Assembly (NCBI GenBank): GCA_001709035.1
Contig: LVKA01000026.1
Coordinates: 124,001-188,000, forward strand
DNA: 64,000 nt
Origin: Candidatus Thiodiazotropha endoloripes
Lineage (GTDB): Bacteria > Pseudomonadota > Gammaproteobacteria > Chromatiales > Chromatiaceae
Direction of reading: 5' to 3'
The position numbers were made by a program, and so were the translations under genes. Below are positions 17,792 to 26,579 of the stretch, piece after piece (the first letter of the stretch is position 1; every line of letters starts with the position of its first letter). The notes below the pieces were generated by a model, which saw nothing but the letters and a program-made list of their open reading frames with translations, searched no databases and was not told where the DNA came from.

Positions 17792-20317
17792 ATGTGGTCA
17801 AAATTTTGGAATAGATATAGAGGCCAGTTCAATCAGGCGCCAGATCGGGAATCTGAGCAGTCGATTGTCAGATTGATAATCGCTTTGGTATTGTGCCTGT
17901 ATATTGTCTACGTCTACCTATTCATACCCTCGGAAAGTAGTTCCACACTCGTGCAGATGGCGCTGCTCTATACTCTCTGCAGCTTGATTATCATCATGGT
18001 GATTGCGTGGAAGCCCCTGGTCTTCACTATCCGTCGTACAATCACCATGTCATTCGATGTCAGTATGATTACCCTGGCGATGTGGATCGGTGGTGAAACC
18101 ACCTCGATGCTCTATGTATTCTATCTTTGGATCAGTTTGGGAAACGGATTTCGTTTTGGCACACCATCTCTCTATTTCACAAGCACACTATCCACACTTG
18201 GATTTGCTTCCGTGATATTGATCAGCGACTTTTGGAAAGAGCAACAGGTTCTGGGTATTGGACTGTTACTCGGGCTGTTGGTTACAACACTCTATGTTGC
18301 TCTACTGCTGTTGCGGATTGAGCGTGAAAAAAAGCGTGCTGAAGCATCGAGTCAGGCAAAGAGTCGTTTCCTGGCCAACATGAGTCACGAAATACGTACT
18401 CCCCTGAATGGTGTGGTCGGGATGACCGATCTGCTTGCAAGAACGCCAATGGGATTGGAACAGCGAGAGATCATGTCGACCATCCAGGCATCCGCGGAGA
18501 CACTACTCAATCTTATCGAGGAGGTTCTCGATTTTTCCAAGATTGAGGCTGGCAAGGTTGAGGTAAGGCTTGCTGACCAGGATCTATCCGAGCTTACAGA
18601 CAGTGTGATATCGATGATGAAACCGACAGCCGATACCAAAGGTATTGAGCTGAATTGCTGGATAGACCTGGATATCTCTCCAGTAATCAAAACCGACTCA
18701 AAGCTGCTTCGGCAGATTCTGATCAATCTGTTGAACAACGCAATCAAATTCACCGACCAGGGCGGCATCGTGTTGAAGGTAATGCCATACACATCAGCGG
18801 AGAGTGAAGATAGTGTTCCTAGATTAATGTTTGAAATCATAGACACGGGTATCGGTATTTCTGAGGCCCAACAAAAACGGATTTTCGAATGGTTTGAACA
18901 AGGTGATGATTCCGCTACCCGCCGCTATACCGGTAGTGGCCTCGGTACAACGATTACCAAACAATTGGTCGAGTTATTGGATGGAACCATAGGTTTGGAG
19001 AGCCGTTTGGGGGAAGGTAGTCGTTTCTGGTTTCAGATACCAGCTATTTCCAGTGACAATCCTATTGACATAGAACGCTTTCAAGATGCCAGGGTGTTAT
19101 TGTTCACCGATCTCCTATCTGGAAAGCAGGAATTGCTGGATGGATTGCAGGAGTGGGAGTTGGACGTGAACGTCTACACTAACCTTTCAGAGGGATTTCT
19201 CGAGTTGCTCAATGCCGTTAAGGTTAAGGAACCCTATGATATTGCAATACTGGATGAGACTCATAGCGATCTTGCTGATGAGGAGTTGGTTCATACCATC
19301 CGTGCAGAGCAAAGCCTGGACGATCTTGGATTGGTTTGTGTTACCAACTACTCCCCAAATCTTCAGAATGAGAACAGATTGTGCCATGAAGGCTTCAGTG
19401 CGGTGGTAACCACTCCGATTACTCCGGAGAAGGTACGCCATGTTCTGCAATATGCCTTAAAACGCAAAACCAGCACCAATTTACCACCCAGGATTTTCAC
19501 CTCTGCCGAACATAACATTGCCAAACATGCCCGTATCCTTCTTGCAGAGGATAATCCGATCAATCAAAAGGTAGTGAAAAAGATCCTTGAGTTACAAGGG
19601 CACCAGATTGAGGTGGTCAGTCATGGTCAGGATGCCATTGAATTATTGAAAAATGAAACATTTGACCTGTCAATACTTGACCTGCAAATGCCGGATATTG
19701 GGGGGGTTGACATCATTAAGGCCTATCGCTTGATGGAAAAGCAAGGGCCTGCCATACCCTTCATCATTCTTACCGCAAATGCCACTCGGGAGGCTGCAGA
19801 AGAGTGCGAGGCTATTGGTGTCGAAGCCTATCTCACCAAGCCTGTCAGGTCTGCGCATCTGTTGGATGTGGTCAAAGAGATATTGGGTGGTGACTCCACT
19901 GAAGTGATAACCGATACCATAATCGATTTTCCGGTTCGTGCAGCCAATCAGGAAAAGAGTGGAAGAATTCTGGATGTGACTACGCTGAAAGGTCTCGAGA
20001 AGTTGAGTAAGGATCCAGAATTCATGTCGCACTTGGCGGATAGTTTTCTACATGATTCTGAAGCGTTACTGACCTCAATGCATCAAGCAATCGAGTTGCA
20101 TGACGTAAGAAGATATAAGGATTGTGCCCATGCATTAGCAGATAACGCCTCAGGTATCGGGGCCTACTCTTTGATGACGATTTGTGCTTCAGCTTCCCGT
20201 ATTGAACAGCCGGAGTTGAATGATCAGGGTGTTAAGCAGATGACCCAGATCTCTACAACCTATGGCTTAACCTGTCAGGCGTTGCGTCATTATCTGAATA
20301 TCAAGAATTCTGACTAG
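17792..20317 (+). CDS. RpfC-like hybrid sensor histidine kinase
   Basis: An 841-aa hybrid kinase with the RpfC layout: about five TM helices (residues 25-175), HisKA with phospho-acceptor His199 in NMSHEIRTPLNG, HATPase with DTGIGIS and GSGLGTT, a first degenerate REC (about 427-550), a second REC with Asp630 in LDLQMPD, and a C-terminal HPt with His780. RpfC senses DSF-type fatty-acid signals in xanthomonads and controls the HD-GYP phosphodiesterase RpfG. An RpfG homologue lies on the opposite strand at 22.4-23.4 kb, which supports the assignment. No rpfF-type DSF synthase is in the window, so the ligand is open. The gene starts at ATG 17792, 49 bp after hrpB. Confidence 0.88.
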   Translation: MWSKFWNRYRGQFNQAPDRESEQSIVRLIIALVLCLYIVYVYLFIPSESSSTLVQMALLYTLCSLIIIMVIAWKPLVFTIRRTITMSFDVSMITLAMWIGGETTSMLYVFYLWISLGNGFRFGTPSLYFTSTLSTLGFASVILISDFWKEQQVLGIGLLLGLLVTTLYVALLLLRIEREKKRAEASSQAKSRFLANMSHEIRTPLNGVVGMTDLLARTPMGLEQREIMSTIQASAETLLNLIEEVLDFSKIEAGKVEVRLADQDLSELTDSVISMMKPTADTKGIELNCWIDLDISPVIKTDSKLLRQILINLLNNAIKFTDQGGIVLKVMPYTSAESEDSVPRLMFEIIDTGIGISEAQQKRIFEWFEQGDDSATRRYTGSGLGTTITKQLVELLDGTIGLESRLGEGSRFWFQIPAISSDNPIDIERFQDARVLLFTDLLSGKQELLDGLQEWELDVNVYTNLSEGFLELLNAVKVKEPYDIAILDETHSDLADEELVHTIRAEQSLDDLGLVCVTNYSPNLQNENRLCHEGFSAVVTTPITPEKVRHVLQYALKRKTSTNLPPRIFTSAEHNIAKHARILLAEDNPINQKVVKKILELQGHQIEVVSHGQDAIELLKNETFDLSILDLQMPDIGGVDIIKAYRLMEKQGPAIPFIILTANATREAAEECEAIGVEAYLTKPVRSAHLLDVVKEILGGDSTEVITDTIIDFPVRAANQEKSGRILDVTTLKGLEKLSKDPEFMSHLADSFLHDSEALLTSMHQAIELHDVRRYKDCAHALADNASGIGAYSLMTICASASRIEQPELNDQGVKQMTQISTTYGLTCQALRHYLNIKNSD

Positions 20318-20323
20318 GGCGCA

Positions 20324-20358
20324 TTGGATTAGTGTTAACAGGCCCTAGCAGGCCCTAG
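20324..20358 (+). repeat. Dispersed intergenic repeat, copy A
   Basis: Core GTGTTAACAGGCCCTAG preceded by TTGGATTA, 6 bp after the rpfC-like stop codon. The last ten bases (CAGGCCCTAG) are duplicated in tandem here. Related copies are at 26491-26517, 40009-40033 and 62238-62266. I do not recognise it as a known REP class. Confidence 0.65.
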
Positions 20359-20452
20359 TCCCCCTTGATTCGTATTCCCCGGAACCTGTCAACTACTATC
20401 CACGCATCAGTAGATGGCTCGTCTAGGCTTGCAGCAGCCTGATGATGAACTG

Positions 20453-22372
20453 CTATTTGGAGGGGTTGCTGTTTGGTTCCGATTGAATGGCTGATGCTCT
20501 TTGAGATAGATAGTGAGTATAAGCATGCAAGGTTAAATTGAACGTCTGTTGCAATTCACTCAGCAGATCTGATCCTTTGTATTCAAATTCTCGGGCAGAG
20601 AGTTTTGAAGCCTGTTGACTGAGCTCGTAGAGTAGTATGGCCCCCAGTTGACCAGCACTATCCAGGAGTATTTGCGCCTGATCAAGAAATTTACCGAGCT
20701 GACGCTGGGCTACAGCACGCTCCATCTCACGCAAAATAGAGCGGCCTTCGGATTCAAATATCTTGAACAGTTCATTGATGAATGAGATGCCGCTGTCCAG
20801 TTTCTCCAATCTCAACAGGGTCATGTGATCAAGCAGCATGGCATCCTGAATTTTATTGTTCTTAAACTGTATCGGATCTGTTTTACGTGAGACATAGGTC
20901 AAATTCTGCAGATCACCCTTATCGAGTGCGGCAAGAATTGAGAGGAGTACCTCTTGTGGTGTGATCGGTTTAAACAGACAGATATCAACCCCGATACTAT
21001 GACAGAGATTGAGCGTTTCTGGATTCTCTTCATCTTCCATAAAGATAAACGGAACCCATTGTTTGTAAGGGGTGGTAAATCGATGAAGCTTGACTACCTG
21101 AGTGCCGCTCATGATGGGTAGTTGAAGATTGATGATGGCTAAATCAAAAAAGTGTTCTTCAAGTGCATCCAGAGCCTGGTCACCATTATCAACCAAATGA
21201 ATGTTATACCCCGCCTGAGTCAAGGCGTGGCTTAACGAATCCCGCTCATGTGAAGGTGAATCTGCCAGTAAAATCTCTTTTTGGCGGGTGTAAGCCTGTT
21301 TGGTGGTACGGTGTTTAACCAAACTTACAACATTATCACAGGAGGTGTACGTCTTGTTGTCGTAACTGATGATGCTGAAAAGTTGCTCTTTGGTCCATGG
21401 GGATTCGAGTAGGGTATGGTAGCCTGCACGCAATAATCTGTGCGCATACTTCTCATTGTAAAAAGATGTTTGAATACAGATCAGTCGAACATCATCAAGT
21501 AGTGGTTCATTCTTGATCAAGCGAGCCAATGAGAGTGGCTCAATATCCAGATTTTCTCCATCAACTATGAGAAAAGAGTAGGGGGTGAAAACCTCTCCCT
21601 GACTGCGAGAGAGCATGTGTTTGAATGCCTGCAGGCTGTTACTGCAGGTTGTCGTTTCATGTCCCCAATCGAATAGTTGGCGGGAGAGCAGGGTTATGCT
21701 GCTTTTGTTACGGGACAATATCAATATACGTTGAATATTGCGTTTCACAGGCTGTCCGGTAAATTGCTGTAGTTCTGCAGTTGATTCAGTCTGTTCCGCG
21801 GGCTCCTCTTGCAGTTGAGGTAATGTGGGCAGCTCTTTTTGGTCCTGTTTGTCCTCTTTCGAAGCGCCATATCTGCGTATGGAGACAAGGGCAGGGGGTA
21901 TTAGCGCAAGGACACTTAGTAGTAATGCTTGTAGCAACTCCAATTGCAGTGCGAGATGCAGTGTAGTGGACAGCATAGTAAACGCTGTTCCAATTCCTAC
22001 CCAAAGGTAGGGTCTGCCAAAAAAGCGTGATGCAAAAATCAAAACACTGCTGAGAGGTAACAGGAGCAGCGCTGAACCGCCAGCAAAGGTGATCAGCCCA
22101 AGAAAAAGCTGATCGAGCGTAATTGATAAATTGCGTTTGATTGGGCTGGAGGAATAGAGACATTTATAGTGCTCTATAAAACGGAGCAGCAGGAATTGAC
22201 AGGCCAATACCAGCGTAGTGAGGCTAACCAGCGTCGATGTGGACCACAGATAGGTCAAAGTCAAGCCAACAAATGCGACAAAGCTGACAAATGAGCTCAG
22301 GCTGTAATAGACCTGATCACTTTCATGTGAGGCGGTCTCAGGTCTCCGTGTCGTGACTGTTTGCTCGTTCAA
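20453..22372 (-). CDS. Kinase-less RpfC-like protein (pseudo-phosphorelay)
   Basis: A 639-aa protein with the same order as the nearby RpfC-like kinase but no HisKA or HATPase: TM helices (about 25-165), an acidic linker, REC1 (about 214-335), REC2 (about 365-482) and an HPt-like helical domain (about 512-620). The membrane part aligns by eye with the kinase (IKRNLSITLD versus IRRTITMSFD, then GG and FG-P). In REC2 the phospho-acceptor Asp is Asn415 (IINLQLPIMSG). In the HPt-like domain the His is Gln567 (QAQILLDSAGQLGA versus the kinase's CAHALADNASGIGA). It should not relay phosphate through these sites, although REC1 keeps Asp271. It starts at TTG 22372, overlapping the RpfG stop (TTGA), so it is made together with RpfG. 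It is probably a scaffold or competitor, which is an inference. Confidence 0.85.
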   Translation of the reverse strand: MNEQTVTTRRPETASHESDQVYYSLSSFVSFVAFVGLTLTYLWSTSTLVSLTTLVLACQFLLLRFIEHYKCLYSSSPIKRNLSITLDQLFLGLITFAGGSALLLLPLSSVLIFASRFFGRPYLWVGIGTAFTMLSTTLHLALQLELLQALLLSVLALIPPALVSIRRYGASKEDKQDQKELPTLPQLQEEPAEQTESTAELQQFTGQPVKRNIQRILILSRNKSSITLLSRQLFDWGHETTTCSNSLQAFKHMLSRSQGEVFTPYSFLIVDGENLDIEPLSLARLIKNEPLLDDVRLICIQTSFYNEKYAHRLLRAGYHTLLESPWTKEQLFSIISYDNKTYTSCDNVVSLVKHRTTKQAYTRQKEILLADSPSHERDSLSHALTQAGYNIHLVDNGDQALDALEEHFFDLAIINLQLPIMSGTQVVKLHRFTTPYKQWVPFIFMEDEENPETLNLCHSIGVDICLFKPITPQEVLLSILAALDKGDLQNLTYVSRKTDPIQFKNNKIQDAMLLDHMTLLRLEKLDSGISFINELFKIFESEGRSILREMERAVAQRQLGKFLDQAQILLDSAGQLGAILLYELSQQASKLSAREFEYKGSDLLSELQQTFNLTLHAYTHYLSQRASAIQSEPNSNPSK

Positions 22373-23427
22373 GAATGCATTCCTTCGAGGTTTCCACGCA
22401 GGGCATAGTGGATGGCCTCCACTTCCTGCATTTCACTGAGAAATGCATCTGCGCAGTCTGGATCAAAATGGGATCCTCTCTCTTGGCTAATATAGTCAAT
22501 GGCCTTTTCTATTGACCAGCTTTTTTTATAGGGTCTATCTGAGACCAAGGCATCAAAAACATCAGCAACTGCCACAATTCTGGCTTCCAGAGGTATTTCA
22601 TCACCGTTCAAATTATTTGGGTAGCCCTTTCCGTCGTACTTTTCATGATGGTTCAGAGCAATGATCGCTCCAGTTTGAATATACTTCGATAAGCTGTCTT
22701 TGAGTATTTCGTATCCAAGTAGCGTGTGTCGTTGCATGATTTTGAACTCTTCCGCGGTCAATTTACCGGGTTTGAGCAGGATAGCGTCGGGTATACCAAT
22801 TTTGCCTATATCATGCATAGGAGCCGACTGCGCAATCAAATCGCAGCGTTCTTGAGATAATCCGAGTTTTTTGGCGATAAGCAGAGAGTACCTGGAGATT
22901 CTTAAAATATGATTACCGGTATCTTCATCCCGGTATTCGCCAGCCTTTGCCAGACGCATCAGGGTTTCTTGTTCCCGGTCGTGAAGCTCCTGGGTGGTTT
23001 TGCGTATCTCCTGTTCCAGTAGAAGCGCTCGATCTTTGATCATTTTCCGCTGATGACTCATGGTCAACATGTTGTTGCAGCGGGCTTTGCACTCAGTATG
23101 ATCGATGGGTTTGGTGATGAAGTCGTTGGCGCCGGATTCTAGGGCAGAGTAGCGAACCGACTGGTCCTCCACGCAGGTTACAATCATAACGGGTACGTCG
23201 CTGCAACCCGGTATGCGCCTTAACCACTTAATAAACTTTATACCATCCATCTGAGGCATTTTGTAATCGGTGATCACGAGGTCTATTTCATGGGTTTTGG
23301 CCCAATCCAGCGCTTCAGTGGGATCAGCGAAACAGGTAGACGAGACATCAGCATCAATTGAACCGACCAATTCTTGAAGAATCATACGGGTTATTGATTG
23401 GTCATCAATGATAAGTACATGGGGCAT
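22369..23427 (-). CDS. RpfG-like response regulator with HD-GYP phosphodiesterase domain
   Basis: A 352-aa protein: REC (1-125) with acceptor Asp54 in VITDYKMPQMDG, a linker helix (about 125-155), and HD-GYP (about 155-345) with HD at 205-206 (MHDIGKIGIP) and HHEKYDGKGYP at 260-270. All signature residues of active HD-GYP c-di-GMP phosphodiesterases are present. Domain order and size match RpfG, the partner of RpfC. The gene is on the opposite strand from the rpfC-like gene and coupled to the kinase-less RpfC-like gene. Phosphorylation should raise c-di-GMP hydrolysis, by family analogy. Confidence 0.92.
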   Translation of the reverse strand: MPHVLIIDDQSITRMILQELVGSIDADVSSTCFADPTEALDWAKTHEIDLVITDYKMPQMDGIKFIKWLRRIPGCSDVPVMIVTCVEDQSVRYSALESGANDFITKPIDHTECKARCNNMLTMSHQRKMIKDRALLLEQEIRKTTQELHDREQETLMRLAKAGEYRDEDTGNHILRISRYSLLIAKKLGLSQERCDLIAQSAPMHDIGKIGIPDAILLKPGKLTAEEFKIMQRHTLLGYEILKDSLSKYIQTGAIIALNHHEKYDGKGYPNNLNGDEIPLEARIVAVADVFDALVSDRPYKKSWSIEKAIDYISQERGSHFDPDCADAFLSEMQEVEAIHYALRGNLEGMHS

Positions 23428-24560
23428 AGTGATCGGTGTTTGCAGTCTATAGGTGGATTCTGTGCTTGCTTGTCCCTGTCTGTTTCAATAACGGCTAACA
23501 GTCTCAATGCTTGATTATTTACTGAATTTCATTCAGAAACTCAACAGCCGTTGAAATTGGTGCTCCTTTCTCCATTGTTGCCGACTGGTATGATCTTTGG
23601 GTCTGATAGATAGAACTAAAGTGCCTCACAATGATAGTGAATTAACTTCCCGAAATGTTAACTTATTTTACAATTTAACGCGACTTTGATCAGTGATAGA
23701 GATCCGGCTTATGCATCAACTCTGTTTAGCCGGTCGAGTGGAAATGGAATAGTTGCCCTAGCGTGGCCATCTAATCATGTCTTCAAGTTTCAGCGCTCAC
23801 TTTGAACTCGGCCTGGCTCAATAACAAGGATCCTGCGCTTGTTAAAGGAGAGAGGGTGATGTAACTCCACTACCAGAAGCAATCTGCATCACTGAAGAGA
23901 TAACAACCGATGATGCTTACAATGGCCAGTTCCGGACTGCCATCTTGGAGCTGTCTTGATCTATGCTGATATTCTGAAAAAACAGTTGGTTGACAGAGAT
24001 GTCTCATGTAAATATTACACCGGATACCGGCTTAATTCAGAGAAAGCTCTGAGGCGGTCGAAGTGTGATGGACTATGGGTATAGCTCAACTCAGGATGAG
24101 TCGGCCAGGGGTACTGAAGGGTGATCGTAACGAACTCGGCCTGAAGCCATTCAGATCAATGCCAGCTTATTTTGATTTCACAGACTGAATCGGCCGCGTA
24201 ACGACGCATCCATCTAAGTTCTGAATCCTTTTTGCCAGTCAGAAGAGCCTATCGTAACAGGGGCAATTGTCAAAACCGGGTGCGAGCCACCCCTGGGTTA
24301 TTGCGGCAATCTATTAATACCTATTAACATTATGAAAAGTCTATGAAAATAGCTTGTTGTGGTGTTTGGCGGTGCGGATGATTCTGGATGACTTTCTTCA
24401 GCAAATCTCTAAGCGGAGCATGTTCAGATAAGACCCAACAGACAAAATAATTGAGAAACGGTTGATAATGATTATCATTACTTTAATTTTGACTGTATGA
24501 CTTTCATCCAACCTGGCTTCTCCGTAGAATGTGCGCCTCTTGCGATAGGAGAAATTGGCA
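23428..24560. other. Long intergenic region (1.1 kb)
   Basis: No gene of convincing length or composition on either strand. A short open stretch near 23914-24082 encodes no protein I recognise. I looked for transposase remnants and SAM-type riboswitches ahead of the metA operon and saw none. The last 100 bp contain the Fur-like palindrome listed separately. It may hold decayed coding sequence or an unrecognised small RNA. Confidence 0.5.
24464..24482. promoter_or_regulatory. Fur-box-like palindrome upstream of the ATPase-metA operon
   Basis: Matches 16 of 19 positions of the classical Fur consensus and contains the perfect palindrome AATGAT-T-ATCATT. It lies about 80 bp upstream of the first gene, within a promoter's reach. 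The only nearby downstream genes are the ATPase and metA, an unusual target for iron control. Confidence 0.65.
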
Positions 24561-25406
24561 GTGAGATTGAGCCCGGAACAATTCCGTAATTGGGATAGAA
24601 AATGTGTCACCCTGATGGGCATGTCTGGTGTGGGGAAGACACGGCTTTCAAATCTACTGCGGCGCAATGATTGGTTTCACTACTCCGGAGACTATCGAAT
24701 CGGTACCCGCTATCTTGGTGAGGCCATTCTGGATACCATCAAAGAGCAGGCGATGAGTGTGCCTTTGCTTAGAGACCTACTCCACTCAGATTCGATCTTT
24801 ATCCGCAGCAATGTCACGTTTCATAATCTGAATCCGGTCTCTACCTTTCTTGGTATGTTGGGTGATCCTGAACTTGGTGGGTTGTCTTTGACCGAATTCA
24901 AACGGCGACAGAACCTGCACAGACAAGCAGAGATTGCTGCCATGTATGATGTGCCTGCATTTATGCGTAAGGCAAAACTGATTTATGGCTATAACCACTT
25001 CATAAACGATGTGGGTGGCAGTCTTTGCGAGCTGGATGAACCGGGACTGTTAGAGTTTATTGATGATCATTCACTCATACTCTATATAAGAGCCAGTGAG
25101 GAGGATGAGCAGTCATTGATCGCTCGATCAGTATCCCATCCGAAGCCACTCTACTACAGAGAGGCTTTTCTTGATCAGCAGTTGACTGAGTACATGGAAA
25201 GCAAAGATGTGGACTATGTTTCCCTTATCGAACCGAATGACTTTACCCGGTGGGTATTCCCAAAACTGTTCAGAGCCAGAATACCACGCTATGAATCGAT
25301 TGCAGCACAATATGGGTACACAGTAACCACCCATGAGCTTGCACAAGTTAAAAGCGAAGCCGATTTTCTCACGCTTCTGGAACAAGTAATCGAGCGGGAG
25401 TCCTGA
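24561..25406 (+). CDS. P-loop ATPase/kinase-like protein preceding metA
   Basis: A 281-aa soluble protein with a Walker A near the N-terminus (GMSGVGKTRL, about residues 20-29), resembling small-molecule or shikimate-type kinases in its opening. The rest has no motif I can name. Start: GTG 24561 is 9 nt after a GGAG ribosome-binding site; the upstream TTG 24555 would be only 3 nt from it. It ends 1 bp before the metA start, so the two are surely cotranscribed and probably work together. A role in methionine or homoserine metabolism is inferred from this link only. Confidence 0.75.
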   Translation: MRLSPEQFRNWDRKCVTLMGMSGVGKTRLSNLLRRNDWFHYSGDYRIGTRYLGEAILDTIKEQAMSVPLLRDLLHSDSIFIRSNVTFHNLNPVSTFLGMLGDPELGGLSLTEFKRRQNLHRQAEIAAMYDVPAFMRKAKLIYGYNHFINDVGGSLCELDEPGLLEFIDDHSLILYIRASEEDEQSLIARSVSHPKPLYYREAFLDQQLTEYMESKDVDYVSLIEPNDFTRWVFPKLFRARIPRYESIAAQYGYTVTTHELAQVKSEADFLTLLEQVIERES

Positions 25407-25407
25407 A

Positions 25408-26472
25408 ATGCCATTGGTAGCACATACAAAATTACCGACTTTTGATCGTCTGCGAGAGGAGGGTCAGAACGTTCTCTCGCCTGACAGGGCGACTCATCAG
25501 CATATCAGGGAGTTGCATATCGGTCTGTTGAACATGATGCCCGATGCGGCGATTGAAGCCACAGAGAGGCAGTTTTTTCGTCTGGTTGGTGAGGCGAATC
25601 CGATTGCCCAATTCTTTATTCATCCCTTTACCCTGGATGTGCTACCCCGTGGTGAAAAAGCAAAAGCGCATATCGATGCATTCTATGAATCCTTTGAACA
25701 GATCAAAAAGGGTGGGCTGGATGCCTTGATCATTACCGGTGCCAATGTTACCCATCCGGACCTGGCTCAAGAGGATTTCTGGAAACCGTTGACCGAGGTT
25801 GTCGACTGGGCCCACGAGAACGTAACCTCGGTGCTATGTTCCTGTCTTGCGACCCATGCTGTGGTGCAGTCCCATCATGGTAAGCAACGCACCCATATGG
25901 GCGACAAGCTTTGGGGTGTTTTCAGTCATCGGGTCAAGGATGCATCGCACCCTCTGGTGAATGACGTCAATACCCGATTCGATGTACCACATTCACGCTA
26001 TAACCAAATATCAAGAGAGCAATTTGATCAGGCGGGATTAAAGGTGCTGGTTGAGAGCGAAGAAGCTGGGGTACACCTGGCGGTCAGTGGGGATGGGTTT
26101 CGTGTGGTCTATTTTCAGGGACATCCCGAATATGACACAATCAGTTTACTCAAAGAGTATAAGCGTGAGGTCAATCTCTATATTTCAGGTGTTCGTAGTG
26201 ACTATCCTCCGTTCCCTGAAAACTACTTTAGTCTGAGAAGTCAGGCCATCTTCGATGAGTATCACGAGAGGATCAATCTGGCAAAAAAACTGGGAAATGC
26301 GATACCTGAGTTTCCCGAGTCACTGGTCATCGAGAGGCTGGATAATACCTGGCATGACACGGCAGAAGCGGTAATCGGCAACTGGATAGGTCTGGTTTAC
26401 CAGGTCACTCATCGGTTACGAAATCAGCCATTTATGGATGGTGTCGATCCAGATAATCCCCTCGGACTGTAA
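25408..26472 (+). CDS. metA: Homoserine O-acyltransferase (MetA family)
   Basis: A 354-aa member of the MetA family, which acylates homoserine at the start of methionine synthesis. The glutamine-amidotransferase-like fold shows the catalytic Cys in VLCSCLATHA and the His and Glu in YFQGHPEYD. The family opening HIGLLNMMPDAAIEATERQF is clear. At the position used to separate succinyl from acetyl donors (after TGA), this protein reads TGANVTHP, with neither the Gly nor the Glu described for the two classes, so the acyl donor is undecided. It is coupled to the upstream ATPase gene. Confidence 0.92.
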   Translation: MPLVAHTKLPTFDRLREEGQNVLSPDRATHQHIRELHIGLLNMMPDAAIEATERQFFRLVGEANPIAQFFIHPFTLDVLPRGEKAKAHIDAFYESFEQIKKGGLDALIITGANVTHPDLAQEDFWKPLTEVVDWAHENVTSVLCSCLATHAVVQSHHGKQRTHMGDKLWGVFSHRVKDASHPLVNDVNTRFDVPHSRYNQISREQFDQAGLKVLVESEEAGVHLAVSGDGFRVVYFQGHPEYDTISLLKEYKREVNLYISGVRSDYPPFPENYFSLRSQAIFDEYHERINLAKKLGNAIPEFPESLVIERLDNTWHDTAEAVIGNWIGLVYQVTHRLRNQPFMDGVDPDNPLGL

Positions 26473-26490
26473 AAGTCCCAGCAGGACGTA

Positions 26491-26517
26491 TTGGTTAGTG
26501 TTAACAAGCCCTAACAG
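26491..26517 (+). repeat. Dispersed intergenic repeat, copy B
   Basis: Reads GTTAGTGTTAACAAGCCCTA with a CAG tail, 18 bp after the metA stop. It differs from copy A by one base in the core and a one-base deletion in the left part. As in copy A it sits just behind a gene end. Confidence 0.6.
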
Positions 26518-26579
26518 ATTCGGCCTGATGCAAAGTCTTCTGTCAGGGGCAGTAAGCATGGCTGATGAGCCTGCATTTT

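Noticed and set aside
23914-24082. Open stretch in the 1.1-kb gap, considered as a transposase remnant
   Set aside because: The translated peptide matches no transposase motif I know, and no terminal inverted repeats or target duplications are visible.
24400-24560. Possible SAM riboswitch ahead of metA
   Set aside because: No conserved SAM-binding core or suitable paired stems are evident; the only clear element is the Fur-like palindrome.
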